Part shown: in pieces, positions 20,030 through 31,773 of the stretch | Numbering within the stretch: the first letter of the stretch is position 1 | Layout: every line of letters starts with the position of its first letter | Assembly (NCBI RefSeq): GCF_905171765.1 | Contig: NC_053392.1 | Span: 109,698,465 to 109,762,464 of the forward strand | Length of the DNA: 64,000 bases | Direction of reading: 5' to 3' | From: Bufo bufo | Taxonomy: Eukaryota; Chordata; Amphibia; Anura; Bufonidae | Notes under the pieces: generated by a model | The model's input: only the letters and a program-made list of their open reading frames with translations | Database searches by the model: none | What the model was told of the DNA's origin: nothing | Translations under genes and position numbers: made by a program

Positions 20030-23000
20030 TATGAGCTATGTAACAGGGGCAGCAGAGCTTGTTCTGCTATGAGCTATGTAACAGGATGTGGGGGCGGGGC
20101 AGCAGAGCTTGTGCCGCTATGAGCTATGTAACAGGATGTGGGGGCGGGGCAGCAGAGCTTGTTCTGCTATGACCTATGTAACAGGATGTGGGGGCGGGGC
20201 AGCAGAGCTTGTTCTGCTATGATCTATGTAACAGGATGTGGGGGTGGGGCAGCAGAGCTTGTTCTGCTATGTGCTATGTAACAGGATGTGGGGGCGGGGC
20301 AGCAGAGCTTGTCCTGCTATGAGCTATGTAACAGGATGTGGGGGCGGGGCAGCAGAGCTTGTTCTGCTATGACCTATGTAACAGGATGTGGGGGCGGGGC
20401 AGCAGAGCTTGTTCTGCTATGTGCTATGTAACAGGATGTGGGGGCGGGGCAGCAGAGCTTGTTCTGCTATGAGCTATGTAACAGGATGTGGGGGCGGGGC
20501 AGCAGAGCTTGTTCTGCTATGAGCTATGTAACAGGATGTGGGGGCGGGGCAGCAGAGCTTGTTCTGCTATGAGCTATGTAACAGGATGTGGGGGCGGGGC
20601 AGCAGAGCTTGTTCTGCTATGAGCTATGTAACAGGATGTGGGGGCGGGGCAGCAGAGCTTGTTCTGCTATGTGCTATGTAACAGGATGTGGGGGCGGGGC
20701 AGCAGAGCTTGTTCTGCTATGTGCTATGTAACAGGATGTGGGGGCGGGGCAGCAGAGCTTGTTCTGCTATGTAACAGGATGTGGGGGCGGGGCAGCAGAG
20801 CTTGTTCTGCTATGAACTATGTAACAGGATGTGGGGGCGGGGCAGCAGAGCTTGTTCTGTTATGTGCTATGTAACAGGATGTGGGGGCGGGGCAGCAGAG
20901 CTTGTTCTGCTATGTAACAGGATGTGGGGGCGGGGCAGCAGAGCTTGTTCTGCTATGTGCTATGTAACAGGATGTGGGGGTGGGGCAGCAGAGCTTGTTC
21001 TGCTATGTGCTATGTAACAGGATGTGGGGGTGGGGCAGCAGAGCTTGTTCTGCTATGAGCTATGTAACAGGATGTGGGGGCGGGGCAGCAGAGCTTGTTC
21101 TGCTATGAGCTATGTAACAGGATGTGGGGGCGGGGCAGCAGAGCTTGTTCTGCTATGAGCTATGTAACAGGATGTGGGGGTGGGGCAGCAGAGCTTGTGC
21201 CGCTATGAGCTATGTAACAGGATGTGGGGGCGGGGCAGCAGAGCTTGTGCCGCTATGAGCTATGTAACAGGATGTGGGGGCGGGGCAGCAGAGCTTGTTC
21301 TGTTATGTGCTATGTAACAGGATGTGGGGGCGGGGCAGCAGAGCTTGTTCTGTTATGTGCTATGTAACAGGATGTGGGGGCGGGGCAGCAGAGCTTGTTC
21401 TGCTATGAGCTATGTAACAGGATGTGGGGGCGGGGCAGCAAAGCTTGTTTTGCTATGACCTATGTAACAGGATGTGGGGGCGGGGCAGCAGAGCTTGTCC
21501 TGTTATGTGCTATGTAACAGGATGTGGGGGCGGGGCAGCAGAGCTTGTTCTGTTATGTGCTATGTAACAGGATGTGGGGGCGGGGCAGCAGAGCCTGTTC
21601 TGCTATGTGCTATGTAACAGGATGTGGGGGCGGGGCAGCAGAGCTTGTTCTGCTATGAGCTATGTAACAGGGTGTGGGGGAAGGGCAGCAGAGCTTGTTC
21701 TGCTATGAGCTATGTAACAGGATGTGGGGGCGGGGCAGCAGAGCTTGTTCTGCTATGAGCTATGTAACAGGATGTGGGGGCGGGGCAGCAGAGCTTGTTC
21801 TGCTATGTGCTATGTAATAGGAGGTGGGGGCGGGGCAGCAGAGCTTGTCCTGTTATGTGCTATGTAACAGGATGTGGGGGCGGGGCAGCAGAGCTTGTGC
21901 CGCTATGAGCTATGTAACAGGATGTGGGGGCGGGGCAGCAGAGCCTGTTCTGCTATGTGCTATGTAACAGGATGTGGGGGCGGGGCAGCAGAGCTTGTGC
22001 CGCTATGAGCTATGTAACAGGATGTGGGGGCGGGGCAGCAGAGCTTGTGCCGCTATGAGCTATGTAACAGGATGTGGGGGCGGGGCAGCAGAGCTTGTGC
22101 CGCTATGAGCTATGTAACAGGATGTGGGGGCGGGGCAGCAGAGCTTGTTCTGTTATGTGCTATGTAACAGGATGTGGGGGCGGGGCAGCAGAGCTTGTTC
22201 TGCTATGAACTATGTAACAGGGTGTGGGGGAAGGGCAGCAGAGCTTGTTCTGCTATGAGCTATGTAACAGGATGTGGGGGCGGGGCAGCAGAGCTTGTTC
22301 TGCTATGAGCTATGTAACAGGATGTGGCGGCGGGGCAGCAGAGCTTGTGCCGCTATGAGCTATGTAACAGGATGTGGGGGCGGGGCAGCAGAGCTTGTGC
22401 CGCTATGAGCTATGTAACAGGATGTGGGGGCGGGGCAGCAGAGCTTGTGCCGCTATGAGCTATGTAACAGGATGTGGGGGCGGGGCAGCAGAGCTTGTGC
22501 CGCTATGAGCTATGTAACAGGATGTGGGGGCGGGGCAGCAGAGCTTGTTCTGTTATGTGCTATGTAACAGGATGTGGGGGCGGGGCAGCAGAGCTTGTTC
22601 TGTTATGTGCTATGTAACAGGATGTGGGGGCGGGGCAGCAGAGCCTGTTCTGCTATGTGCTATGTAACAGGATGTGGGGGCGGGGCAGCAGAGCTTGTTC
22701 TGCTATGTAACAGGATGTGGGGGTGGGGCAGCAGAGCTTGTTCTGCTATGAACTATGTAATAGGATGTGGGGGCGGGGCAGCAGAGCTTGTCCTGTTATG
22801 TGCTATGTAACAGGATGTGGGGGCGGGGCAGCAGAGCTTGTGCCGCTATGAGCTATGTAACAGGATGTGGGGGCGGGGCAGCAGAGCTTGTGCCGCTATG
22901 AGCTATGTAACAGGATGTGGGGGCGGGGCAGCAGAGCTTGTTCTGTTATGTGCTATGTAACAGGATGTGGGGGCGGGGCAGCAGAGCTTGTTCTGCTATG

Positions 23001-26000
23001 AGCTATGTAACAGGGTGTGGGGGCGGGGCAGCAGAGCTTGTGCCGCTATGAGCTATGTAACAGGATGTGGGGGCGGGGCAGCAGAGCTTGTGCCGCTATG
23101 AGCTATGTAACAGGATGTGGGGGCGGGGCAGCAGAGCTTGTGCCGCTATGAGCTATGTAACAGGATGTGGGGGCGGGGCAGCAGAGCTTGTGCCGCTATG
23201 AGCTATGTAACAGGATGTGGGGGCGGGGCAGCAGAGCTTGTGCCGCTATGAGCTATGTAACAGGATGTGGGGGCGGGGCAGCAGAGCTTGTTCTGTTATG
23301 TGCTATGTAACAGGATGTGGGGGCGGGGCAGCAGAGCTTGTTCTGTTATGTGCTATGTAACAGGATGTGGGGGCGGGGCAGCAGAGCTTGTTCTGCTATG
23401 AGCTATGTAACAGGATGTGGGGGCGGGGCAGCAAAGCTTGTTTTGCTATGACCTATGTAACAGGATGTGGGGGCGGGGCAGCAGAGCTTGTCCTGTTATG
23501 TGCTATGTAACAGGATGTGGGGGCGGGGCAGCAGAGCTTGTTCTGTTATGTGCTATGTAACAGGATGTGGGGGCGGGGCAGCAGAGCCTGTTCTGCTATG
23601 TGCTATGTAACAGGATGTGGGGGCGGGGCAGCAGAGCTTGTTCTGCTATGAGCTATGTAACAGGATGTGGGGGCGGGGCAGCAGAGCTTGTTCTGTTATG
23701 TGCTATGTAACAGGATGTGGGGGCGGGGCAGCAGAGCTTGTTCTGCTATGAACTATGTAACAGGGTGTGGGGGAAGGGCAGCAGAGCTTGTTCTGCTATG
23801 AGCTATGTAACAGGATGTGGGGGCGGGGCAGCAGAGCTTGTTCTGCTATGAGCTATGTAACAGGATGTGGGGGCGGGGCAGCAGAGCTTGTTCTGCTATG
23901 TGCTATGTAATAGGATGTGGGGGCGGGGCAGCAGAGCTTGTCCTGTTATGTGCTATGTAACAGGATGTGGGGGCGGGGCAGCAGAGCTTGTGCCGCTATG
24001 AGCTATGTAACAGGATGTGGGGGCGGGGCAGCAGAGCCTGTTCTGCTATGTGCTATGTAACAGGATGTGGGGGCGGGGCAGCAGAGCTTGTGCCGCTATG
24101 AGCTATGTAACAGGATGTGGGGGCGGGGCAGCAGAGCTTGTGCCGCTATGAGCTATGTAACAGGATGTGGGGGCGGGGCAGCAGAGCTTGTGCCGCTATG
24201 AGCTATGTAACAGGATGTGGGGGCGGGGCAGCAGAGCTTGTTCTGTTATGTGCTATGTAACAGGATGTGGGGGCGGGGCAGCAGAGCTTGTTCTGCTATG
24301 AACTATGTAACAGGGTGTGGGGGAAGGGCAGCAGAGCTTGTTCTGCTATGAGCTATGTAACAGGATGTGGGGGCGGGGCAGCAGAGCTTGTTCTGCTATG
24401 AGCTATGTAACAGGATGTGGGGGCGGGGCAGCAGAGCTTGTGCCGCTATGAGCTATGTAACAGGATGTGGGGGCGGGGCAGCAGAGCTTGTGCCGCTATG
24501 AGCTATGTAACAGGATGTGGGGGCGGGGCAGCAGAGCTTGTGCCGCTATGAGCTATGTAACAGGATGTGGGGGCGGGGCAGCAGAGCTTGTGCCGCTATG
24601 AGCTATGTAACAGGATGTGGGGGCGGGGCAGCAGAGCTTGTTCTGTTATGTGCTATGTAACAGGATGTGGGGGCGGGGCAGCAAAGCTTGTTTTGCTATG
24701 ACCTATGTAACAGGATGTGGGGGCGGGGCAGCAGAGCTTGTTCTGTTATGTGCTATGTAACAGGATGTGGGGGCGGGGCAGCAGAGCCTGTTCTGCTATG
24801 TGCTATGTAACAGGATGTGGGGGCGGGGCAGCAGAGCTTGTTCTGCTATGAGCTATGTAACAGGATGTGGGGGCGGGGCAGCAGAGCTTGTTCTGTTATG
24901 TGCTATGTAACAGGATGTGGGGGCGGGGCAGCAGAGCTTGTTCTGCTATGTAACAGGATGTGGGGGTGGGGCAGCAGAGCTTGTTCTGCTATGAACTATG
25001 TAATAGGATGTGGGGGCGGGGCAGCAGAGCTTGTCCTGTTATGTGCTATGTAACAGGATGTGGGGGCGGGGCAGCAGAGCTTGTGCCGCTATGAGCTATG
25101 TAACAGGATGTGGGGGCGGGGCAGCAGAGCTTGTGCCGCTATGAGCTATGTAACAGGATGTGGGGGCGGGGCAGCAGAGCTTGTTCTGTTATGTGCTATG
25201 TAACAGGATGTGGGGGCGGGGCAGCAGAGCTTGTTCTGCTATGAGCTATGTAACAGGGTGTGGGGGCGGGGCAGCAGAGCTTGTGCCGCTATGAGCTATG
25301 TAACAGGATGTGGGGGCGGGGCAGCAGAGCTTGTGCCGCTATGAGCTATGTAACAGGATGTGGGGGCGGGGCAGCAGAGCTTGTGCCGCTATGAGCTATG
25401 TAACAGGATGTGGGGGCGGGGCAGCAGAGCTTGTTCTGCTATGTGCTATGTAATAGGATGTGGGGGCGGGGCAGCAGAGCTTGTCCTGTTATGTGCTATG
25501 TAACAGGATGTGGGGGCGGGGCAGCAGAGCTTGTGCCGCTATGAGCTATGTAACAGGATGTGGGGGCGGGGCAGCAGAGCCTGTTCTGCTATGTGCTATG
25601 TAACAGGATGTGGGGGCGGGGCAGCAGAGCTTGTGCCGCTATGAGCTATGTAACAGGATGTGGGGGCGGGGCAGCAGAGCTTGTGCCGCTATGAGCTATG
25701 TAACAGGATGTGGGGGCGGGGCAGCAGAGCTTGTGCCGCTATGAGCTATGTAACAGGATGTGGGGGCGGGGCAGCAGAGCTTGTTCTGTTATGTGCTATG
25801 TAACAGGATGTGGGGGCGGGGCAGCAGAGCTTGTTCTGCTATGAACTATGTAACAGGGTGTGGGGGAAGGGCAGCAGAGCTTGTTCTGCTATGAGCTATG
25901 TAACAGGATGTGGGGGCGGGGCAGCAGAGCTTGTTCTGCTATGAACTATGTAACAGGGTGTGGGGGAAGGGCAGCAGAGCTTGTTCTGCTATGAACTATG

Positions 26001-27272
26001 TAACAGGATGTGGGGGCGGGGCAGCAGAGCTTGTTCTGTTATGTGCTATGTAACAGGATGTGGGGGCGGGGCAGCAGAGCTTGTTCTGCTATGTAACAGG
26101 ATGTGGGGGCGGGGCAGCAGAGCTTGTTCTGCTATGTGCTATGTAACAGGATGTGGGGGCGGGGCAGCAGAGCTTGTGCCGCTATGAGCTATGTAACAGG
26201 ATGTGGGGGCGGGGCAGCAGAGCTTGTGCCGCTATGAGCTATGTAACAGGATGTGGGGGCGGGGCAGCAGAGCTTGTGCCGCTATGAGCTATGTAACAGG
26301 ATGTGGGGGCGGGGCAGCAAAGCTTGTTTTGCTATGACCTATGTAACAGGATGTGGGGGCGGGGCAGCAGAGCTTGTTCTGTTATGTGCTATGTAACAGG
26401 ATGTGGGGGCGGGGCAGCAGAGCCTGTTCTGCTATGTGCTATGTAACAGGATGTGGGGGCGGGGCAGCAGAGCTTGTTCTGCTATGAGCTATGTAACAGG
26501 ATGTGGGGGCGGGGCAGCAGAGCTTGTTCTGTTATGTGCTATGTAACAGGATGTGGGGGCGGGGCAGCAGAGCTTGTTCTGCTATGTAACAGGATGTGGG
26601 GGTGGGGCAGCAGAGCTTGTTCTGTTATGTGCTATGTAACAGGATGTGGGGGCGGGGCAGCAGAGCTTGTGCCGCTATGAGCTATGTAACAGGATGTGGG
26701 GGCGGGGCAGCAGAGCTTGTGCCGCTATGAGCTATGTAACAGGATGTGGGGGCGGGGCAGCAGAGCTTGTTCTGTTATGTGCTATGTAACAGGATGTGGG
26801 GGCGGGGCAGCAGAGCTTGTTCTGCTATGAGCTATGTAACAGGGTGTGGGGGCGGGGCAGCAGAGCTTGTGCCGCTATGAGCTATGTAACAGGATGTGGG
26901 GGCGGGGCAGCAGAGCTTGTGCCGCTATGAGCTATGTAACAGGATGTGGGGGCGGGGCAGCAGAGCTTGTTCTGTTATGTGCTATGTAACAGGATGTGGG
27001 GGCGGGGCAGCAGAGCTTGTTCTGCTATGAGCTATGTAACAGGGTGTGGGGGCGGGGCAGCAGAGCTTGTGCCGCTATGAGCTATGTAACAGGATGTGGG
27101 GGCGGGGCAGCAGAGCTTGTGCCGCTATGAGCTATGTAACAGGATGTGGGGGCGGGGCAGCAGAGCTTGTGCCGCTATGAGCTATGTAACAGGATGTGGG
27201 GGCGGGGCAGCAGAGCTTGTGCCGCTATGAGCTATGTAACAGGATGTGGGGGCGGGGCAGCAGAGCTTGTCC
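20030..27272 (+). repeat. 50-bp satellite/minisatellite with GC boxes, about 145 copies
   Basis: Tandem 50-bp unit reading GCTATGAGCTATGTAACAGG then ATGTGGGGGCGGGGCAGCAG and AGCTTGTTCT. Variants are frequent: GTGCCGCTATGAGC, GTTCTGTTATGTGC, AAGCTTGTTTTGCTATGACC, and GGTGTGGGGGAAGGGC. Several 43-bp units lack GAGCTAT. Each typical unit holds GGGGGCGGGGC, a canonical GC box. Variant positions repeat at an offset of about 2093 bp, showing higher-order duplication. The open frames through it are not genes. Confidence 0.97.
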
Positions 27273-28094
27273 GGGTGCATGTGAAATCCACAGGAACGCC
27301 CACAGAGCTGAAGAGACATGAGAAACATTGAGTGAATCTCATAGAAGAGCATTTCTGAGAGCATGTGAAGCAAAGCTGATACCAGTAAACTAACAAGTGC
27401 AATTTCATTATGTGCTGCATAATGGTAAGATATGGGGTTATTGATTTTTAGTGCACAAAGGTGTCCATAGCCTTTAACTTCTCTGATTGGCCCCCAGGCT
27501 GACACACAGCCTGGATGAGCCAATAAGTGCTGCAGTAGACAGGGAGGTACCCTAGAAGAACCAGCAGAACACCATTCTGTGCTGGTCTGTGAATGAAGAT
27601 GGTTGGGTTTTACAGTCTGCCAGAAAAAAACATCTTAGGGAGTCAGGAAGAGTGAAAAAAACAATCAGGGACAGTCAGAAATCAATCAAGCTTGTATTCT
27701 GCTGCCAGGGAGAGTGAAGGGAAAGACTAGAATTACAAAGAAGAAGAAGATTTGTGTGTGTAGAATAAGGAAGCATGGAAGCTGTCAGTCAGAGAGGAAG
27801 GAGTGAGGAGCTGTGCCTGTTATGCCTCCTATCAAAATTGCAGCTGCTGCAAACCTCAAAAGCTGCTACCTGCAAGGAAGGGGGGGGTGGGGGAATTAAG
27901 CAAAAACTGTACAACTTGTGTTCGACCATCAATCTAGCATAGCATATAGAATACTAGTAAAATCTCTGTGTCAGGTCATTATTTATTTTTTTCGTTTTAC
28001 TTTAAAAAACATCAGTGATTGAGAATGAAATATTAGTGATAAAGCACACACACACACAGAGTTCAGTTCCGATTTATTTATGTTTATTTATTTA
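27273..28094. other. No gene recognised
   Basis: About 820 bases after the satellite. It has a small hairpin around GGCTGACACACAGCC (27498-27512), a G-rich tract near 27880 and a CA run near 28050. I see no coding or repeat-family match that I can defend. Confidence 0.4.
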
Positions 28095-28323
28095 TTTTTT
28101 TGGGGGGAAGTGTTATTGAATTTAATGAAACCAGCATATAGGTGATCAGTACACCAATAACCAATACACACTAGGATAACAATTTACCTGTGAGTGTTAA
28201 CGCAATATATATAGGGTCAGGGCTCAATCATCTGTTTCCATACATTCATTTTCCAGAGTGTTGGAATAATTTTTTTTTTTGGGGGGGGGGGGGGGGGACG
28301 GGGGACTTGTTCAAATTAATTAA
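28095..28323 (+). repeat. Tandem unit adjoining a piggyBac-like insertion
   Basis: The unit starting ACCAGCATATAGG (28128) and containing CCTGTGAGTGTTAACG (28189-28204), GTTGGAAT and a long G run ends in AATTAATTAA. A related unit starts ACCGGCATATATATG right after the insertion (34001-34170), and the end of an earlier unit (TTTTTTGGGGGGAAGTG) is at 28095-28127. The piggyBac-like element sits at the TTAA between units. These may be subterminal repeats of the hAT element that follows. Confidence 0.6.
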
Positions 28324-28430
28324 CCCCTTCTACCCCGGGCCAGTTTTCGCCCTTCTGCCTAGGCCATTTTTTGCAAATGTGACATGTGTCACTTTATGTG
28401 GTAATAGCTTTGGAACACTTTTATTTAAAT

Positions 28431-28699
28431 CAGGGGTGCACAACGTTTCCTGGTTGGGGGCCACATTGCCAGACTGAACCAATGACGAGGGCTGAAATTA
28501 AAATTTAAAAGGTGCAACTGAAATATTGTACTTATGGCATATATTGAACACACATTATATACCATTAATGTCTAGTTACACTTCCAGGACTCCCATCTAA
28601 TGGGAGAAATACATGTGAGCAGCCACAAGACATAGGCATACATGTCTGTTACCAGATGGTTGGGGGCCGCACAGAATAGTCGCAGGTTGTGCACCCCTG
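28431..28699. mobile_element. hAT-type MITE, 269 bp
   Basis: Terminal inverted repeats CAGGGGTGCACAAC (left) and complement of GTTGTGCACCCCTG (right), flanked by a perfect 8-bp duplication ATTTAAAT (28423-28430 and 28700-28707). CAGGGG ends with 8-bp target duplication are hallmarks of hAT elements. Confidence 0.92.
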
Positions 28700-28952
28700 A
28701 TTTAAATCCAAGCCATTTAGAATTTTTTTTCTCCAGACACATTGTACTTCATGACAGTCATAAATTTGAGTCAATATATTTCACCTTTATTTATGAAAAA
28801 ATCCCAAATTTACAAAAAAGTTTGAAAAATTCTAAATTTTTTTCCAAATTTCAATTTCTCTGCTTTTAAAACAGAAAGTGATACCCCATAAAATATTTAT
28901 TACTTAACATTCCCCATATGTCTACTTTATGTTGGCATCATTTTGTAAATGT

Positions 28953-30318
28953 GGTAGAAAAAGCTGGGCACTCGCTAGTACTTGGAACCACACAATAATT
29001 TAATGTACAATAGGAAATACAAATAAAACATACAATAATGGCAAATCAATAAAATCGATAACATACAGTAAAATCGATACCATGCGATAAAATATAAAAA
29101 TATCGTAGGGAGGATTGTCCTGGACTGAAAATTTTTCTAAATAGTCTCTCTTTCTATGATATAAGAACCAAATTTCATGGCGTGTGTGCGGCGTCCCGCT
29201 ACACAGGCCCAAAGAAGCGCGTTTGAAATAGAAACCACAGCGATCTTGCAGGGATATAGTTGTGTCGTATAAAGCCGTTAGTCCTGAGACACTAGTGTTG
29301 TAATGGTAACGAATACACTTACGTGTCCACGATTTCACCCTTCGATTATACCGCACTTATTCGCATCACACGCTGACCTGCAGACATGTATCGATATCGG
29401 ATAGACCTTAAGACTGGTGATGTCCTTTCATGGGTGGGCGGGTGGTTCACTCCTCTACGGCTTACGGCTTGTGGTTGGTAATGACCCTGTATTAGTTCAT
29501 TAGTAGAAAATCGTGTAGCAATGTTGTAGTACAGGAAGTGATATAAAATCAAATATTGTAGTTCGAAGTCCTCCTTGCTCTGGATTGGGGGGCAGTAGTA
29601 CCAAACGCGTTTCGGGACTGTGTGTCATCCCTTCCTTGCTTCCCGTACTACAACATTGCCACGCAATTTTCTACTAATGAACTAATACAGGGTCATTACC
29701 AACCACAAGCCGTAAGCCATGGAGGAAGGAACCACCTGCCCGCCCATGCAAGAACGTCTTCAGTCTTAAGGTCTATCCGATATCGATACATGTCTGCAGG
29801 TCAGCGTGTGATGCGAATAAGTGCGGTATTATCAAAGGGTGAAATCGTGGACACGTAAGTGTATTCGTTACCATTACAACACTAGTGTCTCAGGATTAAC
29901 GGCTTTATACGGCACAACTTTATCCCTGAAAAATCGCTGTGGTTTCTATTTCGAACACGCTTCTTTGGGCCTGTGTAGCGGGACGCCACACACGCGCCAT
30001 GAAATTTGGTTCTCATATCATAGAAAGAGAGACTATTTAGAACATTTTTCAGTCCAGGACGATCTTCCCTACGATATTTTTATATTTTATCGCATGGTAT
30101 CGATTTTACTGTATGTTAATGATTTTATTGATTTGCCATTATTTTATTTTTTTATTTGTATTTCCTATTGCACATTTCATTATTGTGTGGTTCCAAGTAC
30201 TAGCGAGTGCCCAGCTTTTTTACCATATTTTTTCTATAGTATAGTAGGAGAGTCTGTATCAGCTGTGAGCACCACTGTTCCATGGTCTAACACTCTTGTG
30301 CAGCCTTACCACATTTTT
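28953..30318. mobile_element. 1.37-kb Penelope-type foldback with 16-bp target duplication
   Basis: Two arms of about 580 bp (28961-29537 and 29636-30223) are reverse complements with scattered differences, around a loop of about 98 bp. A 16-bp duplication ATCATTTTGTAAATGT flanks it (28937-28952, 30319-30334), and the flanks join into continuous piggyBac-like sequence. The loop has a CCCGAAACGCGTTT word on the minus strand. The frame at 29821-30330 is open through one arm but has no known domain. A non-coding Penelope-like terminal-repeat pair is my best reading. Confidence 0.7.
29600..29640 (-). ncRNA. Degenerate hammerhead-like core in foldback loop
   Basis: On the minus strand GGGA...TCCC forms a four-pair stem with a ten-base loop, followed by GAAACGCGTT, where ACGCGT is self-complementary like short stem III of Penelope hammerheads. 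The expected CUGANGA upstream is poorly conserved, so a working ribozyme is doubtful. Confidence 0.25.
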
Positions 30319-30334
30319 ATCATTTTGTAAATGT

Positions 30335-30662
30335 CATTTTATTTTTTTAGGACATTAGAAGGCTTAGAATTTTAGAAGCAATTCTTAACATTTTTAAGAA
30401 AATTTCCAAAACCCACTTTTTAAGGAATTGTTCAGGTCTGAAGTCACTTTGTGGGGCTTACATAGTGGAAACCACCCATAATTGACCACATTGTAGAAAA
30501 TACACTCCTCAAGTTACTCAAAATGATTTTACAAACTTTGTTAACCCTTTAGGTGTTTCACAAGAATAAAAGGAAAATGGAGATGAAATTTTAAAATTTC
30601 ACTTTTTTGGCAGATTTTCCATTTTAATCCATTTTTTTCTTTAACACATCAAGGGTAAACAG
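30335..30662 (-). repeat. piggyBac-like copy 2, internal segment
   Basis: Reverse complement resembles 11750-12440 of copy 1 (for example AAGTCACTTTGTGGGGCTTAC versus GTAAGCCTCACAAAGTGACTT). It links the sequence left of the Penelope foldback to that right of the LTR fragment. Confidence 0.8.
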
Positions 30663-31058
30663 CCCTATTCTCCTCTGCTGGCAGCTAACCCGATCCAGGG
30701 CAGCTGGATGCTTCTGCCAGTGCTTCTGTGTGGACACTGACGGCATTGATTTAGGGAATAGACTCACTCTGGCAGCAAAGTAATCTTTCGGGGACCGCAT
30801 GTGAGTGTATTGCACCTGGTCTTCTTGGTGAAGGTCATGTCTGGCCTGGGGGAGATATGGCCTCTTGACTGAACTTCGACTGACAAACAATTCCACCCCC
30901 GATCTGTCATCTTGGATATACCCTGTACATTTCTCGGTGTCGAACTTCAGTATGGTTCCTTTTCTGCGCTCCAGTATCGGGTCATGAGGCAGCGGGCGGT
31001 CGAGCAGGCGGAGGACCCAATCTTCAACAGCCTTTCGGTATTCCCAAGCCTCGGCCAT
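30663..31058 (-). pseudogene. Cold-shock-domain-like protein, truncated, in LTR element
   Basis: The frame starts at 31058 (MAEAWEYRK…) and runs to a stop at 30624, but the part after 30663 is piggyBac-like sequence, so the original C-terminus is missing. Residues about 33-65 read KGTILKFDTEKCTGYIQDD followed by GVELFVSRSSV. This resembles the cold-shock domain, G-x-(V/I)-K-x-F...GYGFI...(D)VFVH, with its two RNA-binding strands. A CSD would suggest binding of the element RNA. It stands where gag is expected. The domain call is by eye and needs a profile search. Confidence 0.5.
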
Positions 31059-31448
31059 GAAGAAGATGCTGCTCCATAGACTGTAAAAATGGCGATTTAA
31101 CTATTTGGGTGCCGACGCTCAGCGTTCTGTGCCGGTCGCTCCGCAACAAAGTCATTAAAGTAACTTTCAACAGCAGATTTGTAAATCTAACAGGTAAATA
31201 AAGTTGGTGGGCACACAATTTGGTTTGTTTAACTCTTGTTCTTTAGCATAACAGTATGCGGCACACAGTATGGTTTTGTCAGAATCCTGTTCATGACATC
31301 AAATGATGCAACAGCCCCACTAAGGCCACGCCTGGGGTATCCCTTGCCCCTTAGGAGGTTTCTACTAAATATGTTCCTCTTATAGAGCAAGTAAATGTGA
31401 CGTCAGCTGCGGTTAAGCAGCGGAAGCACAAGGCTCCCTTTGTAGATG

Positions 31449-31773
31449 GTAATGTTGGTACCCAAAGGTAGGATTGCCAGAGTGGTGCAGGGTGGCACAG
31501 TGTTCCTACCTGGATATCCTTGGATCCCAGACGTGATGTGGTCTGAAGCAGTGCAAAAGGGGTAGGTGAACTTGGAGGATTAACAAGTGGAATAATGTTG
31601 GTACCCATAGGTAGGATTGCCAGAGTGGCGCAGGGTGGCCTACAGTCTCTGTAGATGTTATGTACACGTGTTACGGTGTTCCTACCTGGATATCCATGGA
31701 TCCCAGACATGAAGTGGTCCGAAGCAGTGCAAAAGGGGTAGGTGAACTTGGATGATGAACAAGTGGAATAAAT
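31449..31773. repeat. Direct tandem duplication, about 145-180 bp
   Basis: TAATGTTGGTACCCA(A/T)AGGTAGG starts both copies (31449 and 31594), and both end in GGTGAACTTGGA...AACAAGTGGAATAA. The second copy has about 35 extra bases (CTACAGTCTCTGTAGATG...). Confidence 0.85.

Noticed and set aside
20030..27272. CRISPR-like regular repeat
   Set aside because: There are no unique spacers: unit and 'spacer' are the same repeated sequence. The context is eukaryotic.
20638..27331. Repeated open frames reading MGAGQQSLFCY… in the satellite
   Set aside because: They are translations of the 50-bp unit; several similar ones start in each block. No gene structure, and their length reflects the repeat only.
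27480..27545. Possible small hairpin RNA gene around GGCTGACACACAGCC
   Set aside because: Stem is only a few base pairs; no further support.
29821..30330. 169-codon plus-strand frame in the foldback arm
   Set aside because: The mirrored arm has a similar frame on the other strand (29000-29356), no known domain is visible, and it extends into the flanking sequence. Kept as part of the foldback only.
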